Assembly: GCA_001692895.1 (NCBI GenBank) | Contig: KV748178.1 | Location: forward strand, 434,001-498,000 | Direction: 5' to 3' | Origin: Cenococcum geophilum 1.58 | Lineage: Eukaryota > Ascomycota > Dothideomycetes > Gloniales > Gloniaceae | Length of the DNA stretch: 64,000 nucleotides | Made by a program: the position numbers and the translations under genes | Part shown: piece after piece, positions 33,599 through 46,329 of the stretch | Layout: every line of letters starts with the position of its first letter | Position numbering within the stretch: the stretch's first letter is position 1 | The notes under the pieces: model-generated | The model's database searches: none | What the model was told of the DNA's origin: nothing | What the model saw: the letters and a program-made list of their open reading frames with translations, nothing else

Positions 33599-33609
33599 CT
33601 GGATATACC

Positions 33610-35130
33610 TAATAATCCGCTTAATCTAAGCTTGAATCCTTCACTACTTAAGATTTTTCCATACCGCCTGCCATTCCTTCCCTGCAACCTCTCTATACTG
33701 CAGCGCTCCCTTATATATAATAACCCTTTTAATATACAGCTAGTAAGGCTCAATTATATTTAAATTAGGAGAATTACTACACTAAAGAAGGCGTTGAATG
33801 TTCTATATATTATTATTATTATTATTAATTCTTGATTAACGTCTAATGCGGTCCCAATTAAGGTCCATACAGACTACTGCTGTGATATAGATACAAAAAA
33901 CCTCCAAGGCGAACGTGAGCGGTGATATAGAGTGTACCCCTCCAGGTAGCACGCCCGTACTACATCAACGGGAGGAAAAATACCTTTAGGTCGCTGCTCT
34001 GAGACCCCCGTACGGGGGTGTCCTGATTGCCTATCTTGCCTTATCTGCCGCTCGTACCATGCTTCCTTTTAAATTTGTAAGTGCCGTAAAGTTAATATCG
34101 TAACATCGATGTAATCCTGCCCTTCCGCCCTATATACTGTACGTGCATACACGTCGCCTGCGGTTCTCCTGCTTGCAGCATGATTTCCACCCTAAAGGAA
34201 CAGCGGGACGAATGTAACTAGGTGTCTTGTCCTAGGGCCCCAACCTAGGTCCCCTACTTCCATCTCCTACATCCTAGCTAGGTTTCGATTAAGACGTAGA
34301 GGAAGACAAAATACCATATAGGTAAGTCCAGGCCGTCAGGTAGAGTGGGGAATGAGAGGCTTATCACAGGCCTCCCACCTACGAGGTGTATATAGTTCGT
34401 GCGCGTGTAACGTAGTTATACCGTATAAGAGGAAGGGGTCGCCAGAGGTAGAGGTCGCCGTAGTCAATAAGCTCGATACGTACGTCGAGACGTAGTAGCT
34501 GTGTTTGTAAGTCTCCGCTAGGGCTCACCCTCCCAACAAGAGAATTCTTCCCACTACCACCACGTCGCAGCGTCCGCGATGCGCTGCCGTACATAACGTC
34601 TCTATTTGCTCTAGCAGTCTATTAGCACGATCGTAAAACGCCAATAGCTGTCTACTAGGTTCCCAGGCTCCACCGCGTGGAGGTACAGAGGCCGATTTTA
34701 TGGAGTCGTCTGTCTTGTTTGACTAGGTCTTGGCGCCAAGATCCGCGAAAACTCTGCTATTCTGACGGCGTCAAGGGCGACGCATTCGAAAGCGCCCTAT
34801 AGCCACGACGTAACGCCGCTGCATCAGTAACAGACGAGATCCTCACTCTCAGCTTAACCGTACGGACAAGATAAGACGGAAAGGAACCCCCATAGGACAG
34901 TATGGGTCGGATCTCAATTTTGGTGCTCCTTTTTTGTTCTATATATTATATACAGTTAATTAGTATCTTCAGTCTATTTACATAGACAGCTAAAGCGAAA
35001 AGTATTATTTATATAGATATTAAGGACAAGAGGAGAAGATTTTGGATTAAAGCCTCAATTGACTGTACGGCAATATATATTATATAATTTGTTCAGAAAT
35101 TTATATTATTTTTGTAATTTTAGTAGTTGA
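33610..35130. other. Mixed stretch, no gene assigned
   Basis: The composition is more balanced at 33900-34900, with a minus-strand open frame at 34379-34594 and a related open stretch upstream near 34700, but neither matches a family I know. A perfect 16-bp palindrome ACCCCCGTACGGGGGT is at 34004-34019. From 34920 the sequence becomes AT-rich. Confidence 0.4.
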
Positions 35131-35136
35131 AATTTG

Positions 35137-35348
35137 TAAGGGATATTATTAGGGCCACCTCGGGTTACCCTCAGGTCAACCCTCAAACACCCCTCAAATA
35201 GTCGCCGGTCACGTGCCAGGGCACGTACCCTATAGTATATAGTCTCTCCAATCCCAGAGGCCTTACCTCCTCAAAGATTCATCTCCTCTACAATCCATCC
35301 TGTTCCTACAATCATACCTTATAGCCCCCTGTCTATAAAGTCCCCTTA
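35137..35348 (+). mobile_element. MITE, 212 bp, copy 1
   Basis: Starts TAAGGGATATTATT and ends AAAGTCCCCTTA, so the ends are short imperfect inverted repeats within TA. A homologous unit of 213 bp lies at 45470-45682 in the opposite orientation. Both are present end to end with mostly transition differences. Confidence 0.75.
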
Positions 35349-35715
35349 CATTATTCCATAAACTCTAAGAGCTATAATCTAAGCCCTCGTAGTCAAGTCA
35401 TAATTACTTATAAAATGTTTAGCAGTAGATCTTTCAGTAGCCATTTAGAATATTAAAAAAAAAAAAGCTATGGAATTAAGCTGCTAAATTAAGCTGCTAA
35501 AAACAAACTTGGTAGAACGCTTAATAACAGCAGAATTCTACTAGCAGAATCTTGTTATTCTGCCTTAGCGGTAAGCTGGCTTAGCGGTAAAGACTTTTAA
35601 AAGGCACCTCTGTAAGCATACGGTAAATACTTAGACTTACCTTAGGCAGTAGCCTTAGCAATAAGCTTTACCTATTATAATCCATACTTAAACAAAGCCC
35701 CACTCTCATTACCTA

Positions 35716-35821
35716 TCCCTTAACTCATTATCGATAAGAGCCCACCAATTAGATCAATAGGATTCAGTAGCCGAGTTCGCGCACGGGCCTTCCCCTCTAC
35801 TCGCCCTAACGGGTCAAGGGA
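35716..35821. mobile_element. TCCCTTAA-type MITE, 106 bp
   Basis: Ends TCCCTTAA and TCAAGGGA (one mismatch), flanked by TA at 35714-35715 and 35822-35823. Its left part (GATAAGAGCCCACCAATTAG) resembles that of 53852-53990, so they belong to one family. Confidence 0.75.
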
Positions 35822-35929
35822 TAATGCAGATAGATAGAGCCTATATATAGACCATACCTCATAATTTAACATTAGATCCATATATCTATAGGTTACTCCG
35901 CCAGATCCTTAAGTGCAAAGCCGTTCACA

Positions 35930-37450
35930 CAACTCGTACGTTAAGCCCCTATCTCGCTACATAGTCACTCTAAATCCACCCAGCTCCAACCCTCGTGTAC
36001 TCGCCATCTATACTAGTCGGCCTAACAACTAATATATAGTAGTACTTATTCCTCAGCCCATGCTTAATTTTACCAAACTTCCTCCCAACAATAACACACA
36101 TTTCGGCATGAAGGCCTTTACTCGCCTCGATGTCATACCAAATCCGCCCTCTTTTTATTTTGCTTAAGTCCAAGACGGCGTAGCTTATATCCCTTTATTC
36201 CAGGCTACAGTTCCGGAAAACTCCTATATCGGTAACTAACGCATATCTTCCCTTTCTCTTAAAGATATTAAAGAACACATGCTTATGCTCCATATTAAAT
36301 CGGAGCTTATTATTCCAATCCACATCACCAAAAGGAATTTCCATAAACCGAATACCTCCATCATATGCCATCCATGACCAAGATAGCACGATCCCGGGTT
36401 CGTACCTAATCTGCTTCATCTTTTCCTCATCAGACCTCTACCATAGGAGATTCCTATAAAGGTACCACTTAAAGATGCCGTATCTACTTTTACACCCTAT
36501 AGCGCGTGCAATACGGGCCTCTAACCCAGATATTGCAATACATCTATCAGTTTCCTCTGTCAGGTGACGTTTCAAGTAGGCCTCAAAAAGAAAGCGAATA
36601 AATTCCATAGTACGTCGGCCGCCTAATTTAAGGATCTGGTGCGGGAAATTTAGATCAAGCATAAAGTATATCTTTTGGAAAGAGCTAAGGAGCGAAATAC
36701 CCAGGTTAGGAAGATATTAGGCTATTAAATATTGTTAAGTTCTTACCTTTCTAGTCTAGTAAGGTTTTCGCAGTAAACCCCGGCTCCACATTCAAAATAT
36801 ATCTGATTAGCGGTAAAATAGATAGTTTGTCATAACAAAACTCTTTCCTATATTACCCAGGCTCGCGTATTAAGCCGAGCCTCTTCTACATCGTTATTGA
36901 AATCATCAATATCGGTACAGACATAGAATCGCCGGCCTGAGGCGTCTTGGCCATAAACATACTCACTGCTTACATTCCGCTCAAGAAATCCCACCTTCAA
37001 ATCAACAGCCGAAGTTACAGCGATCGTGCAATAAGCCGAAGCGAAGACGCCTTCTATACGCTTAGCCTCATACTCCCAATCTTTCCGGTTCTGCTAAATT
37101 ATGCAAAGTGAGTCGATCCAGAGGTATTTAATGTTAAGTTCTCGAGTTACTCTAACTACGTCCCAGAATGTCTTTGGTAGCTCAGAGGAACTAAACCTTT
37201 TTTGTCGTGCCTTAACGTTTTTGTCTATTGTGCAGAAATCAGGCTTTTCCCTAGGAGTGAGTCCCCAGCAATAGGACAACGCGACATATTTCACTCTTTC
37301 GTTTTTCTTAAGGCAGTAGAGACGCAGGACATTAGGGTTAGGATCCCCAACATAGAGGAGCCTAGTCGGCATTTCTACTTTAGATTTAGCGTCGTGCTTA
37401 TAGCAATTATAGGACGCGTCACACCAACGAAGCTATGCGAGAAGTAGTGT
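35930..37450 (-). pseudogene. HET-domain (heterokaryon incompatibility) protein relic
   Basis: HET proteins act in fungal self/non-self recognition and cell death. On the minus strand the HET domain is clear: VKYVALSYCWG, then LPKTFWDVVRVTRELNIKYL and WIDSLCII, with the next codon a TAG before QNRKDWEYEAKRIEGVF, then GFLERNV, ARLNTRAWVI and ECGAGVYCENLTRLE. A 62-bp intron follows, after which the frame reads SSFQKIYFMLDLNFP, then TDRCIAISGLEARIARA, and the C-terminal part ends near 35950. Only about six stops (for example at 36420-36437 and 36174-36194) break it; the initial ATG at 37372 may be internal because homologues usually have extra N-terminal residues. It is among the best preserved genes of the window. 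It lies between two MITE-rich stretches. Confidence 0.88.
36685..36746 (-). other. Intron of the HET relic
   Basis: 62 bp on the minus strand, GTAAGA at the 5' end, a CTAAC branch-like site and CTTAG at the 3' end. Splicing restores the frame between GVYCENLTRLE and SFQKIYFMLDLNF. Confidence 0.82.
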
Positions 37451-37459
37451 AAAACGTAT

Positions 37460-37944
37460 AGCGCTTTCCACTTCGGGTAAGACTGGAAAGCTAATCTAAA
37501 CGTCTTGACCGGTATTAGCTGAACGTTCTGTAGTAGATATAAGCTATAAGTAATAGCTCCGCCTAGCGTATATAAGTTAAAGATACTAACCTAAATTAGA
37601 ACACAACCGGAGAATTTAAGGCCCCTTACTTTCAATTTTCAACGCTAACCCGTCCCGAACGATTTAACCATTTAGTTTATCATTACAGTGCTGTTTAGCT
37701 ATATAGACAAGCAGAGCGCAGAGCTAGCAATTTTTTTTAGCAATACTAACTTTAGAAAGATCAATATTGTAATTAGCAGCTACAATTAAAGTACAGTGGG
37801 TACAACACTAAACTAGGGCAAGCTAAATTGGTAGCACGCTTAATAGCAAGTTCTTAAAGAAATCTAGAGCAAAGTTATTATTAAAGGTATAGTGCCAGCC
37901 ATTAGGCTATATTTGTATTAGTACCTATTTAAGGGCAGATATCC
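37460..37944. other. AT-rich spacer before the minisatellite
   Basis: Nothing coding is visible. A block at 37730-37860 with GCTAAATTGGTAGCACGCTT resembles 35460-35540, so both are parts of a dispersed repeat. Confidence 0.4.
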
Positions 37945-40900
37945 GCAGGTCTACTTACGTCCTACACCACCAAACGCGGTAGAATTAGCAGTAGCCTCGC
38001 ATGCTAGTATTTGCAGGTCTACTTACACCCTATACCACTAAACGCGGCAAAATTAGCAGCAGCCTTATATGCTAGTATTTGCAGGTTTACTTACACCCTA
38101 TACTACTAAACGTGGTAGAATTAGCAGCAGCCTTATATACTAGTATTCGCAGGTCTACTTATATACTACACTACTAAACGCGGTAGAATTAATAGTAGCC
38201 TTATATACTAGTATTTATAGGTCTACTTACATCCTACACCACTAAACGCGGTAGAATTAGTAGCAGCCTTGTATACTAGTATTCGCAGGTCTACTTATAC
38301 CCTACACCACTAAATGCGGCAGAATTAGTAGTAGCCTCGTATACTAGTATTCGCAGGTCTACTTATAAACTACACTACTAAATGCGGCAGAATTAGCAGC
38401 AGCCTTATATACTAGTATTTGTAGGTCTACTTATAAGCTATACTACTAAACGCGGTAGAATTAGTAGTAGCCTCGCATGCTAGTATTTGCAGGTCTACTT
38501 ATACCCTATACTACTAAACGCGGTAGAATTAGCAGCAGCCTTATATACCAGTATTTGTAGGTCTACTTATATTCTATACTACTAAACGCGGTAGAATTAG
38601 TAGTAGCCTTATATACTAGTATTCGCAGGTCTACTTATAAGCTGCACCACTAACTATGGTAGAATTAGCAGCAACCTCGTATACTAGTATTTGTAGGTTT
38701 ACTTACGTACTATACTACTAAACGCGGCAGAATTAGCAGCAGCCTTATATGCTAGTATTTGTAGGTCTACTTATATACTACACCACCAAACGCGGCAGAA
38801 TTAGTAGTAGCCTTGTATGCTAGTATTTACAGGTCTACTTACATTCTATACCACTAAATATAGTAGAATTAGTAGCAGCCTCGCATACTAGTATTTATAG
38901 GTCTACTTATATGCTATACTACTAAACGTAGTAAAATTAGCAGTAGCCTTGTATGCTAGTATTTGTAGGTCTACTTATATGCTATACCACTAAACGCGGT
39001 AGAATTAGCAGTAGCCTTATATACTAGTATTCGCAGGTCTACTTATAACCTATACTACTAAACGCGGTAGAATTAGCAGTAGCCTTATATACTAGTATTC
39101 GCAGGTCTACTTATACGCTATACTACTAAATGCGGTAAAATTAGCAGTAGCCTCGCATGCTAGTATTTATAGGTCTACTTATACCCTATACCACTAAACG
39201 CGGCAGAATTAGTAGTAGCCTTGTATGCTAGTATTTATAGGTCTACTTACACGCTATACCACTAAACGCGGTAGAATTAGCAGTAGCTTCGCATGCTAGT
39301 ATTTATAGGTCTACTTATAAGCTATACTACTAAACGCGGCAGAATTAGTAGCAGCCTTATATACTAGTATTCGCAGGTCTACTTATAAGCTACACTATAA
39401 AACGCGGTAAAATTAGTAGCAGCCTTATATACTAGTATACTAGTATTCGCAGGTTTACTTACATACTATACTACTAAACGCGGTAGAATTAGCAGCAGCC
39501 TTATATACTAGTATTCGCAGGTCTACTTATATCCTACACTACTAAACGCGGTAAAATTAATAGTAGTCTCGCATGCTAGTATTCGCAGGTCTACTTATAA
39601 GCTACACTACCAAACGTGGTAGAATTAGCAGCAACCTTATATGCTAGTATTTGTAGGTTTACTTACAAGCTATACTACTAAACGCGGTAGAATTAGCAGC
39701 AGCCTCGTATGCTAGTATTTATAGGTCTACTTATAACCTACACTACTAAACGCGGCAGAATTAGCAGCAGCCTCGCATACTAGTATTTATAGGTCTACTT
39801 ACCTACTACACTACTAAACGCAGTAAAATTAGCAATAGCCTTGTATACTAATATTCGCAGGTCTACTTACAACCTATACTACTAAACGTAGTAGGATTAG
39901 CAGTAGCCTTATATATTAGTATTCGCAGGTCTACTTATGTACTACACTATTAAACGCGGCAGAATTAGCAGTAGCCTTATATACTAGTATTTACAGGTCT
40001 ACTTACCTTTTATACCACCAAACGCGGTAGAATTAGCAGCAGCCTTATATACTAGTATTTATAGGTTTACTTACCTACTATACTACTAAACGCGGTAGAA
40101 TTAGCAGCAGCCTTATATACTAGTATTTATAGGTCTATTTATACGCTATACTACTAAATACGGCAGAATTAGCAGCAGCCTTGTATACTAGTATTCGCAG
40201 GTCTACTTATATACTACAACACTAAATGCGGCAGAATTAGTAGTAACCTTATATACTAGTATTCGCAGGTCTACCTATAAGCTATACTATTAGACGCGGC
40301 AGAATTAGCAGCAGCCTTATATACTAGTATTCGCAAGTCTACTTACACCCTACACTACTAAACGCGGCAGAATTAGCAGCAGCCTTATATGCCAGTATTT
40401 ACAGGTCTACTTATACGCTACACCACTAAACACGGCAGAATTAGTAGCAGCCTCACATACCAGTATTTATAGGTCTACTTATACGCTATACCACCAAACG
40501 TAGCAGAATTAGTAGCAGCCTCGTATGCTAGTATTTATAGGTCTACTTACCTCCTATACTACTAAACGCGGTAGAATTAGTAGTAGCCCCGCATACTAGT
40601 ATTAGCAGGTCTACTTATATGCTACACCACTAAACGTAGTAGAATTAGTAGCAGCCTTATATACTAGTATTTACAGGTCTACTTACGTCCTATACTACTA
40701 AACGCAGTAGAATTAGTAGTAGCCTTGTATACTAGTATCCGCAGGTCTACTTATACCCTATACCACTAAACGCGGTAAAATTAGCAGCAGCCTCGTATAC
40801 TAGTAATCGCAGGTCTACTTATACGCTATATCACTAAACGCGGCAGAATTAGCAGTAACCTTATATGCTAGTATTTGCAGGTCTACTTATATACTATACT

Positions 40901-43070
40901 ACTAGACGTGGTAGAATTAGCAGCAGCCTTACATACTAGTATTTGCAGGTCTACTTACGTGCTATACCACTAAACGCGGTAGAATTAGCAGTAGCCTTAT
41001 ATACTAGTATTCGCAGGTCTACTTATAAGCTACACCACTAAACGCGGTAAAATTAGTAGCAGCCTTATATACTAGTATTTGTAGGTCTACTTACACTCTA
41101 CACTACCAAACGCGGTAGAATTAGTAGCAGCCTTATATGCTAGTATTTGCAGGTCTACTTACACCCTACACCACCAAACGCGGTAGAATTAGTAGCAGCC
41201 TTACATACTAGTATTCGTAGGTCTACTTACCTCCTATACTACTAAACGCGGTAGAATTAGCAGTAGCCTTATATACTAGTATTCGCAGGTTTATTTACAA
41301 ACTACACCACTAAACGCGGTAAAATTAGCAGCAGCCTTATATACTAGTATTTGTAGGTCTACTTACAACCTACACCACCAAACGCGGCAGAAAGCAGTAG
41401 CCTCGTATGCTAGTATTTATAGGTCTACTTACCTCCTACACTACTAAACGTAACAGAATTAGCAGCAGCCTTATATACTAGTATTTATAGGTTTACTTAC
41501 AACCTACACTACTAAATATAGTAGAATCAGCAGCAGCCTCGCATACTAGTATTTGTAGGTCTACTTACACGCTATATTACTAGACGCGGCAGAATCAGCA
41601 GCAGCCTTATATACTAGTATTCGCAGGTTTACTTACCTCCTATACCACTAAACGCGATAAAATTAGCAGCAGCCTTATATACTAGTATTTGCAGGTCTAC
41701 TTATACCCTACACCACTAAATATAGTAGAATTAGCAGTAGCCTTGCATGCTAGTATTTGTAGATCTACTTATATACTATACTACTAAACGCGGCAGAATT
41801 AGTAGCAGCCTTATATACTAGTATTCGCAGGTCTACTTACCTCCTACACTACTAAACGTGGTAGAATTAGCAGTAGCTTTACATACTAGTATTCGCAGGT
41901 CTACTTATATACTACACTACTAAACGCGGCAGAATTAGCAGCAGCCTTATATACTAGTATTTATAGGTCTACTTATACGCTATACCGCCAAATATGGCAG
42001 AATTAGCAGCAGCCTTATATGCTAGTATTTATAGGTCTACTTACCTTCTACACCACCAAACGTGGCAGAATTAGCAGCAGCCTTGCATACCAGTATTTAT
42101 AGGTCTACTTACGTACTATACTATAAAACACGGCAGAATTAGTAGTAGCCTTATATGCTAGTATTTACAGGTCTACTTATATACTACACTACTAGACACG
42201 GCAGAATTAGTAGTAGCCTCGCATACTAATATTCGCAGGTCTACTTATATCCTATACCACCAAACGCGGCAGAATTAGTAGTAGCCTCGCATACCAGTAT
42301 TCGCAGGTCTACTTATACGCTATACCACCAAACGCGGTAGAATTAGCAGCAGCCTTGTATGCTAGTATTTGTAGGTCTACTTATAAGCTACACCACCAAA
42401 CGCGGTAGAATTAGTAGCAGCCTCGCATACTAATATTCGCAGGTCTACTTATAAGCTACACCACCAAACGCGGTAGAATTAGTAGCAGCCTTATATGCCA
42501 GTATTTATAGGTCTACTTATAACCTAGACTACCAAACACAGCAGAATCAGCAGCAGCCTTATATGCCAGTATTCGTAGGTCTACTTACACGCTATACCAC
42601 CAAACGTGGTAGAATTAGCAGCGGCCTTATATACTAGTATTCGCAGGTCCACTTACATCCTATACTACCAAACGCGGTAGAATTAGTAGCAGCCTCGCAT
42701 GCTAGTATTAGCAGGTTTACTTACACGCTACACTACTAAATATGGCAGAATCAGTAGCAGCCTTATATGCCAGTATTCGCAGGTCTACTTACAAACTACA
42801 CTACTAAACGCGGTAGAATTAGCAGCAGCCTCGTATACTAGTATTTGTAGGTCTACTTACACGCTACACCACCAAACGCGGTAGAATTAGTAGCAGCCTC
42901 GTATGCTAGTATTTACAGGTCTACTTACGTCCTACACCACTAAACACGGTAGAATTAGCAGCAGCCTTGTATGCCAGTATTTATAGGTCTACTTATACAC
43001 TACACTACCAAACGCAGTAGAATTAGTAGCAGCCTTATATGCCAGTATTCGCAGGTCTACATACTTCCTA
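37945..43070 (+). repeat. 68-bp minisatellite, about 75 copies
   Basis: A 5.1-kb head-to-tail array of a 68-bp unit starting GCAGGTCTACTTA and containing AACGCGGTAGAATTAGCAG. There is no spacer between units. Copies differ almost only by C/T and G/A changes; a few have small length changes (for example an extra 9 bp near 39440 and a missing TTAGC near 41393). Sixty-eight is not a multiple of three, and stops occur in all frames, so short open frames within it are chance. Confidence 0.95.
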
Positions 43071-43480
43071 TAATTAAGTATATTAGTACAATATCTAGAA
43101 TAACTACTAGTATATCTACCGTCTATACTATACCGTTAGCTAAGATTATAAGGTTTAGTTACTATTAAGGCCTACCTAGAATAAGCAATCTTCTTACGTT
43201 TCTTAGCCTATTGGAATAAGTTTAACCGCAGCTAATAGAGATAACAATATAATGAACTAGGTAGTATAAGAAGACTCCTCTACTAATACCTTAACTTTAG
43301 TTACGCCTTTATACTAGAGTTAAGTAATAATTCTTAGACTGCGTTTACAGAGGTAGGGTAATTTAATCGGCTGCTGCCTACGTGGTCCGTAGATACCCAA
43401 CTAAGCAAAAATATTCTTACAAAATTGCTAGAATAGGTTTAGTAGCAGCATAATTAGCGGTCTTTACAGCAGACAAATAA
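43071..43480. other. AT-rich spacer after the minisatellite
   Basis: No gene or ordered repeat is visible. From about 43430 the sequence matches, inverted, the stretch outside the right end of cassette A. Confidence 0.4.
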
Positions 43481-43506
43481 AGCATAAAATACTTAAACTC
43501 GCCACC

Positions 43507-43549
43507 GCTAGTAGGGAGGGCAGCCAGCCCGCTCCGGCCATACCCTTGT
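43507..43549 (+). repeat. 43-bp GC-rich core, copy 3
   Basis: Begins GCTAGTAGGGAGGG and ends CCCTTGT; C-to-T changes distinguish it from copies 2 and 4. Confidence 0.82.
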
Positions 43550-43826
43550 TAAGGGTATACATTTAAGATTAAGGAATAGAGAATATAGAGTAAATAGGCA
43601 ACTAGTGGGCGTTAGAACCAACTATCTTAGGTATAACGTTATGGCGGTAATGCACTGCTACTTAGTATTTAGCTTGGCGCGGTTACTAAGTTAACTAAAC
43701 CATACCGAAACTTCCAGACTACAATCAATTCTCGCGACCACCACCATTCAACTTCGTAATGCGGGCCTTCCAATGGCATAACACACGGCTATGTCTGCAT
43801 CGCAGCCTCCTCTAAAAGAACATTAG

Positions 43827-45030
43827 CATATCACACCGCCTTCAAGCTTCGTAGGTGTACCTTTAACGCCTCCGCCAACCGACGAGAAAGCCTTCACCCA
43901 AGCTCACCGAGTGATCGCGCTTTTCAAGGATATCCAAGCTGGAAGACACATCAAGGAACACCCGTGGACAGAATTTCAGCTTACGTGAGGAGAGTACGAT
44001 AAGATAGAGCGTCAGCTTAGGCGAGACGAGTCGCTATTTAGATACGTTAAAGACAAGATACGGTGCGTGTATTTAAGGAATAATAGGAACGGTAGCTAAC
44101 GATAGAGATCGAACAGATATAATTACTACGGAGGAAGCCATCAACTTGTTGTTCGGATGCCGACCGGCGTACGTAAGCTCTTCATTGATAATATCAAGGA
44201 CGCGATTCGAAGTCAGCTGAAAGCGATTCGCAGCGGATTAGACAGGGCGGCCCTCTTTGCGCAGAAAGTGCGCCCAGCCCGATTAACTGAGATATATTTT
44301 CCACTTAACAATGCTCTACCTAGCACAAAGTCAAAATATAAGCCGGACGCCTCCTTCTGGCACGATAATGCTTAATACCCTAGCGTTATAATCGAAGTCG
44401 CATATTCACAGAAGACGAAGAGGTTGGGCCGGCTAGCGGAAGACTATCTTCTGGACTCGGATGCTAGTGTACAGGTTGTTATTAGCCTAGACATTGAATA
44501 CGGCAAGAAAGGTTCGCGCAAGGCGACGTTATTAGTATGGCGAACTCGTGCATTCTATACCAACAATAGGGATCAATTGGGAGTAATTCAAGAAATGGAA
44601 GACGAGGTATGTATCCCCAGTTTAAGGTCAATGTTCTTGCATTACGGTGTTCTAAGATTCTAAACTAGGCATTTCGCGACGATAATGGAGACCCTACTAC
44701 TCACCCAGGTCTACGACTTTAACTGTCCAACTTTGCTTATAAAGAGCTGATGGAGGGGGCGATTGAGAAGATCGAGATATACTTTTATCCACTTAAGAAT
44801 TATACCAATACCTTGCTGCTACAGAGAACAAAATCCAAGGACGAAGAGGGCTTATTAAACACTCCATTCTTCCTAAAGTCAAGAAGCGTAAAAGATCCGA
44901 AACACCCCTAAAGAGGATGGCTTCCGATAATAAAGCAAGGTATATTAAGTAAGAGAGAGCCGCGAAGCGTATAGCGGACTATAATCCCAATTATAAGGAT
45001 ACGTCAATCAAAAGCTTATCAGAGTAAAAG
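43827..45030 (+). pseudogene. PD-(D/E)XK nuclease-like protein relic
   Basis: One frame runs from about 43827 to 44663 with only four internal stops (43986, 44097, 44103, 44373): TPPPTDEKAFTQAHRVIALF, HPWTEFQLT, GEYDKIERQLRRDES, then VVRMPTGVRKLFIDNIKDAI and KYKPDASFWH, and next VIIEVAYSQKTKRLGRLAED with DYLLDSDASVQVVI. The D-(x)n-IIEV-x-YSQK pattern is what one sees in Uma2/PD-(D/E)XK-type nuclease folds, with Q in place of the second acid-lysine part. After a frameshift, the C-terminal tail ERAAKRIADYNPNYKDTS ends near 45030. I know the family as multicopy and uncharacterised in ascomycetes; nuclease activity is an inference. Confidence 0.7.
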
Positions 45031-45099
45031 CACGGGACTTTAATTGCCGCTCGTAATTATATTTAACATTTTAGCATTAAAATACATACTATTAGCATA

Positions 45100-46300
45100 T
45101 ATTCTTATTCCTTAATCTATTATAAGATCCAGTATAATTAGGCATCTATAATTCTTAATTATAGAGCCTAGAGTTATTACGCTTACTTATAGGCTCCCAA
45201 AAGCCTAAATTTACTATATATGGCTAGCTTATTAAATAGGGTCTTAGAAACTAATACTAAGATCTAAAACTTAGGAATGGAAAAGTCCGCAATAAGAATA
45301 AGAGTAGGATCCATAAGCATACTATTAGAAATCAATATGCACCGCTTATATTTTAACACATACACTAAGCCAATACTAGAATGCTCTACATTATAGAGTG
45401 ACGCAACTATTATATAAATATATAGCTAGCGGCTCCTTACATGTGTAGTGCAATTTTAGTACCGTAGTATAAGGGGACTTTGTAAATAGGGGGCTATAAG
45501 GACATGATTGTAGAACAGAATAGATTAGTAAGAGAGACGAATCCTTAAGAAGGTAAGGCCTCTGGGATTATAGAGACCATATACTATAGGCACGTGCCTC
45601 TAGTACGTAACTGGCGACTATCTAAGAGGCGTCCGGAGGTTATCCTAAGGGCAACCTAAGGTGACCGCAATAATATCCCTTATACGTAAAGAATTGTTTC
45701 CTGCCTATACTAATAAGCTTGTTAAAGGTCATAAGCATACCTATGTTGTGTATGGCCAAGTATAGGTTAAGGGATACTATATATTTATAATCCTCTTATT
45801 TGCCTTATATTATCCGCCTCGCGTTATAATACTAGGCCGGCTGTACAATACAGCCCCACTTAGAGCTGTTAGTGGAGGCGCCCGCTTGCTAGCGCTATTG
45901 GCTTATTTAGCCTACCTAGCCTAACTTTCCAATTACGGAAACGATATTTGAGTAGAAGCTTAACTCTATATACATAAACTAGTAGGTATGTGCACTACTA
46001 GGCAGCAGTACACGATTATAAAAGCATTAATTAATAACTCGTATATAAAGCAGTAATGATCATTTTCTAGGCAGTAGAAGGATATTAAGTTATAATAAAG
46101 AATATTAAGGATGGTAATACAAACAATTAGTAGATAAGGCTCTGCCTTAGGTTAACACTTATTTAATCTTTAAAACTTACATTAATTATAGACACTCCTA
46201 TTTAATTACTTAGCCTACTTTTTTACTTATAATCTATTATAAAACTAATAAAAATAAAAAGAAACCAAAAAAAGCCTATAGTCGCGACTAGCTATTTAAC
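45100..46300. other. AT-rich stretch holding one MITE
   Basis: Apart from the MITE at 45470-45682 no feature can be read. A TAAGGGATA block at about 45767 may be an end of another MITE copy, but its partner is unclear. Confidence 0.45.
45470..45682 (-). mobile_element. MITE, 213 bp, copy 2
   Basis: Homologous over its whole length to 35137-35348, in the opposite orientation, with matching TA-flanked ends. The two are 10.1 kb apart on either side of the HET relic, the minisatellite and cassette C. Confidence 0.75.
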
Positions 46301-46329
46301 GAACTTGCTTGCCTAGTGTATAAATACAC

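Larger units (their letters stand above)
43507..45090 (+). mobile_element. Cassette C (partial), 43-bp core at its left end only
   Basis: The left end has the 43-bp core (43507-43549) and about 80 bp of outer sequence shared with the right end of cassette A. It then runs through about 300 bp shared with cassette A's left interior into the PD-(D/E)XK-like gene. No matching right core is found; homology to cassette A's right end fades near 45080, where AT-rich DNA starts. Confidence 0.55.

Noticed and set aside
37945-43070. Regular repeats that could look like a CRISPR array
   Set aside because: The 68-bp units abut each other without spacers, differ by transitions along their whole length, and the genomic context is fungal.
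42699-43168. Short open frames within the 68-bp satellite
   Set aside because: A unit of 68 bp shifts the frame every copy; the open frames are chance gaps between stops and differ between copies.
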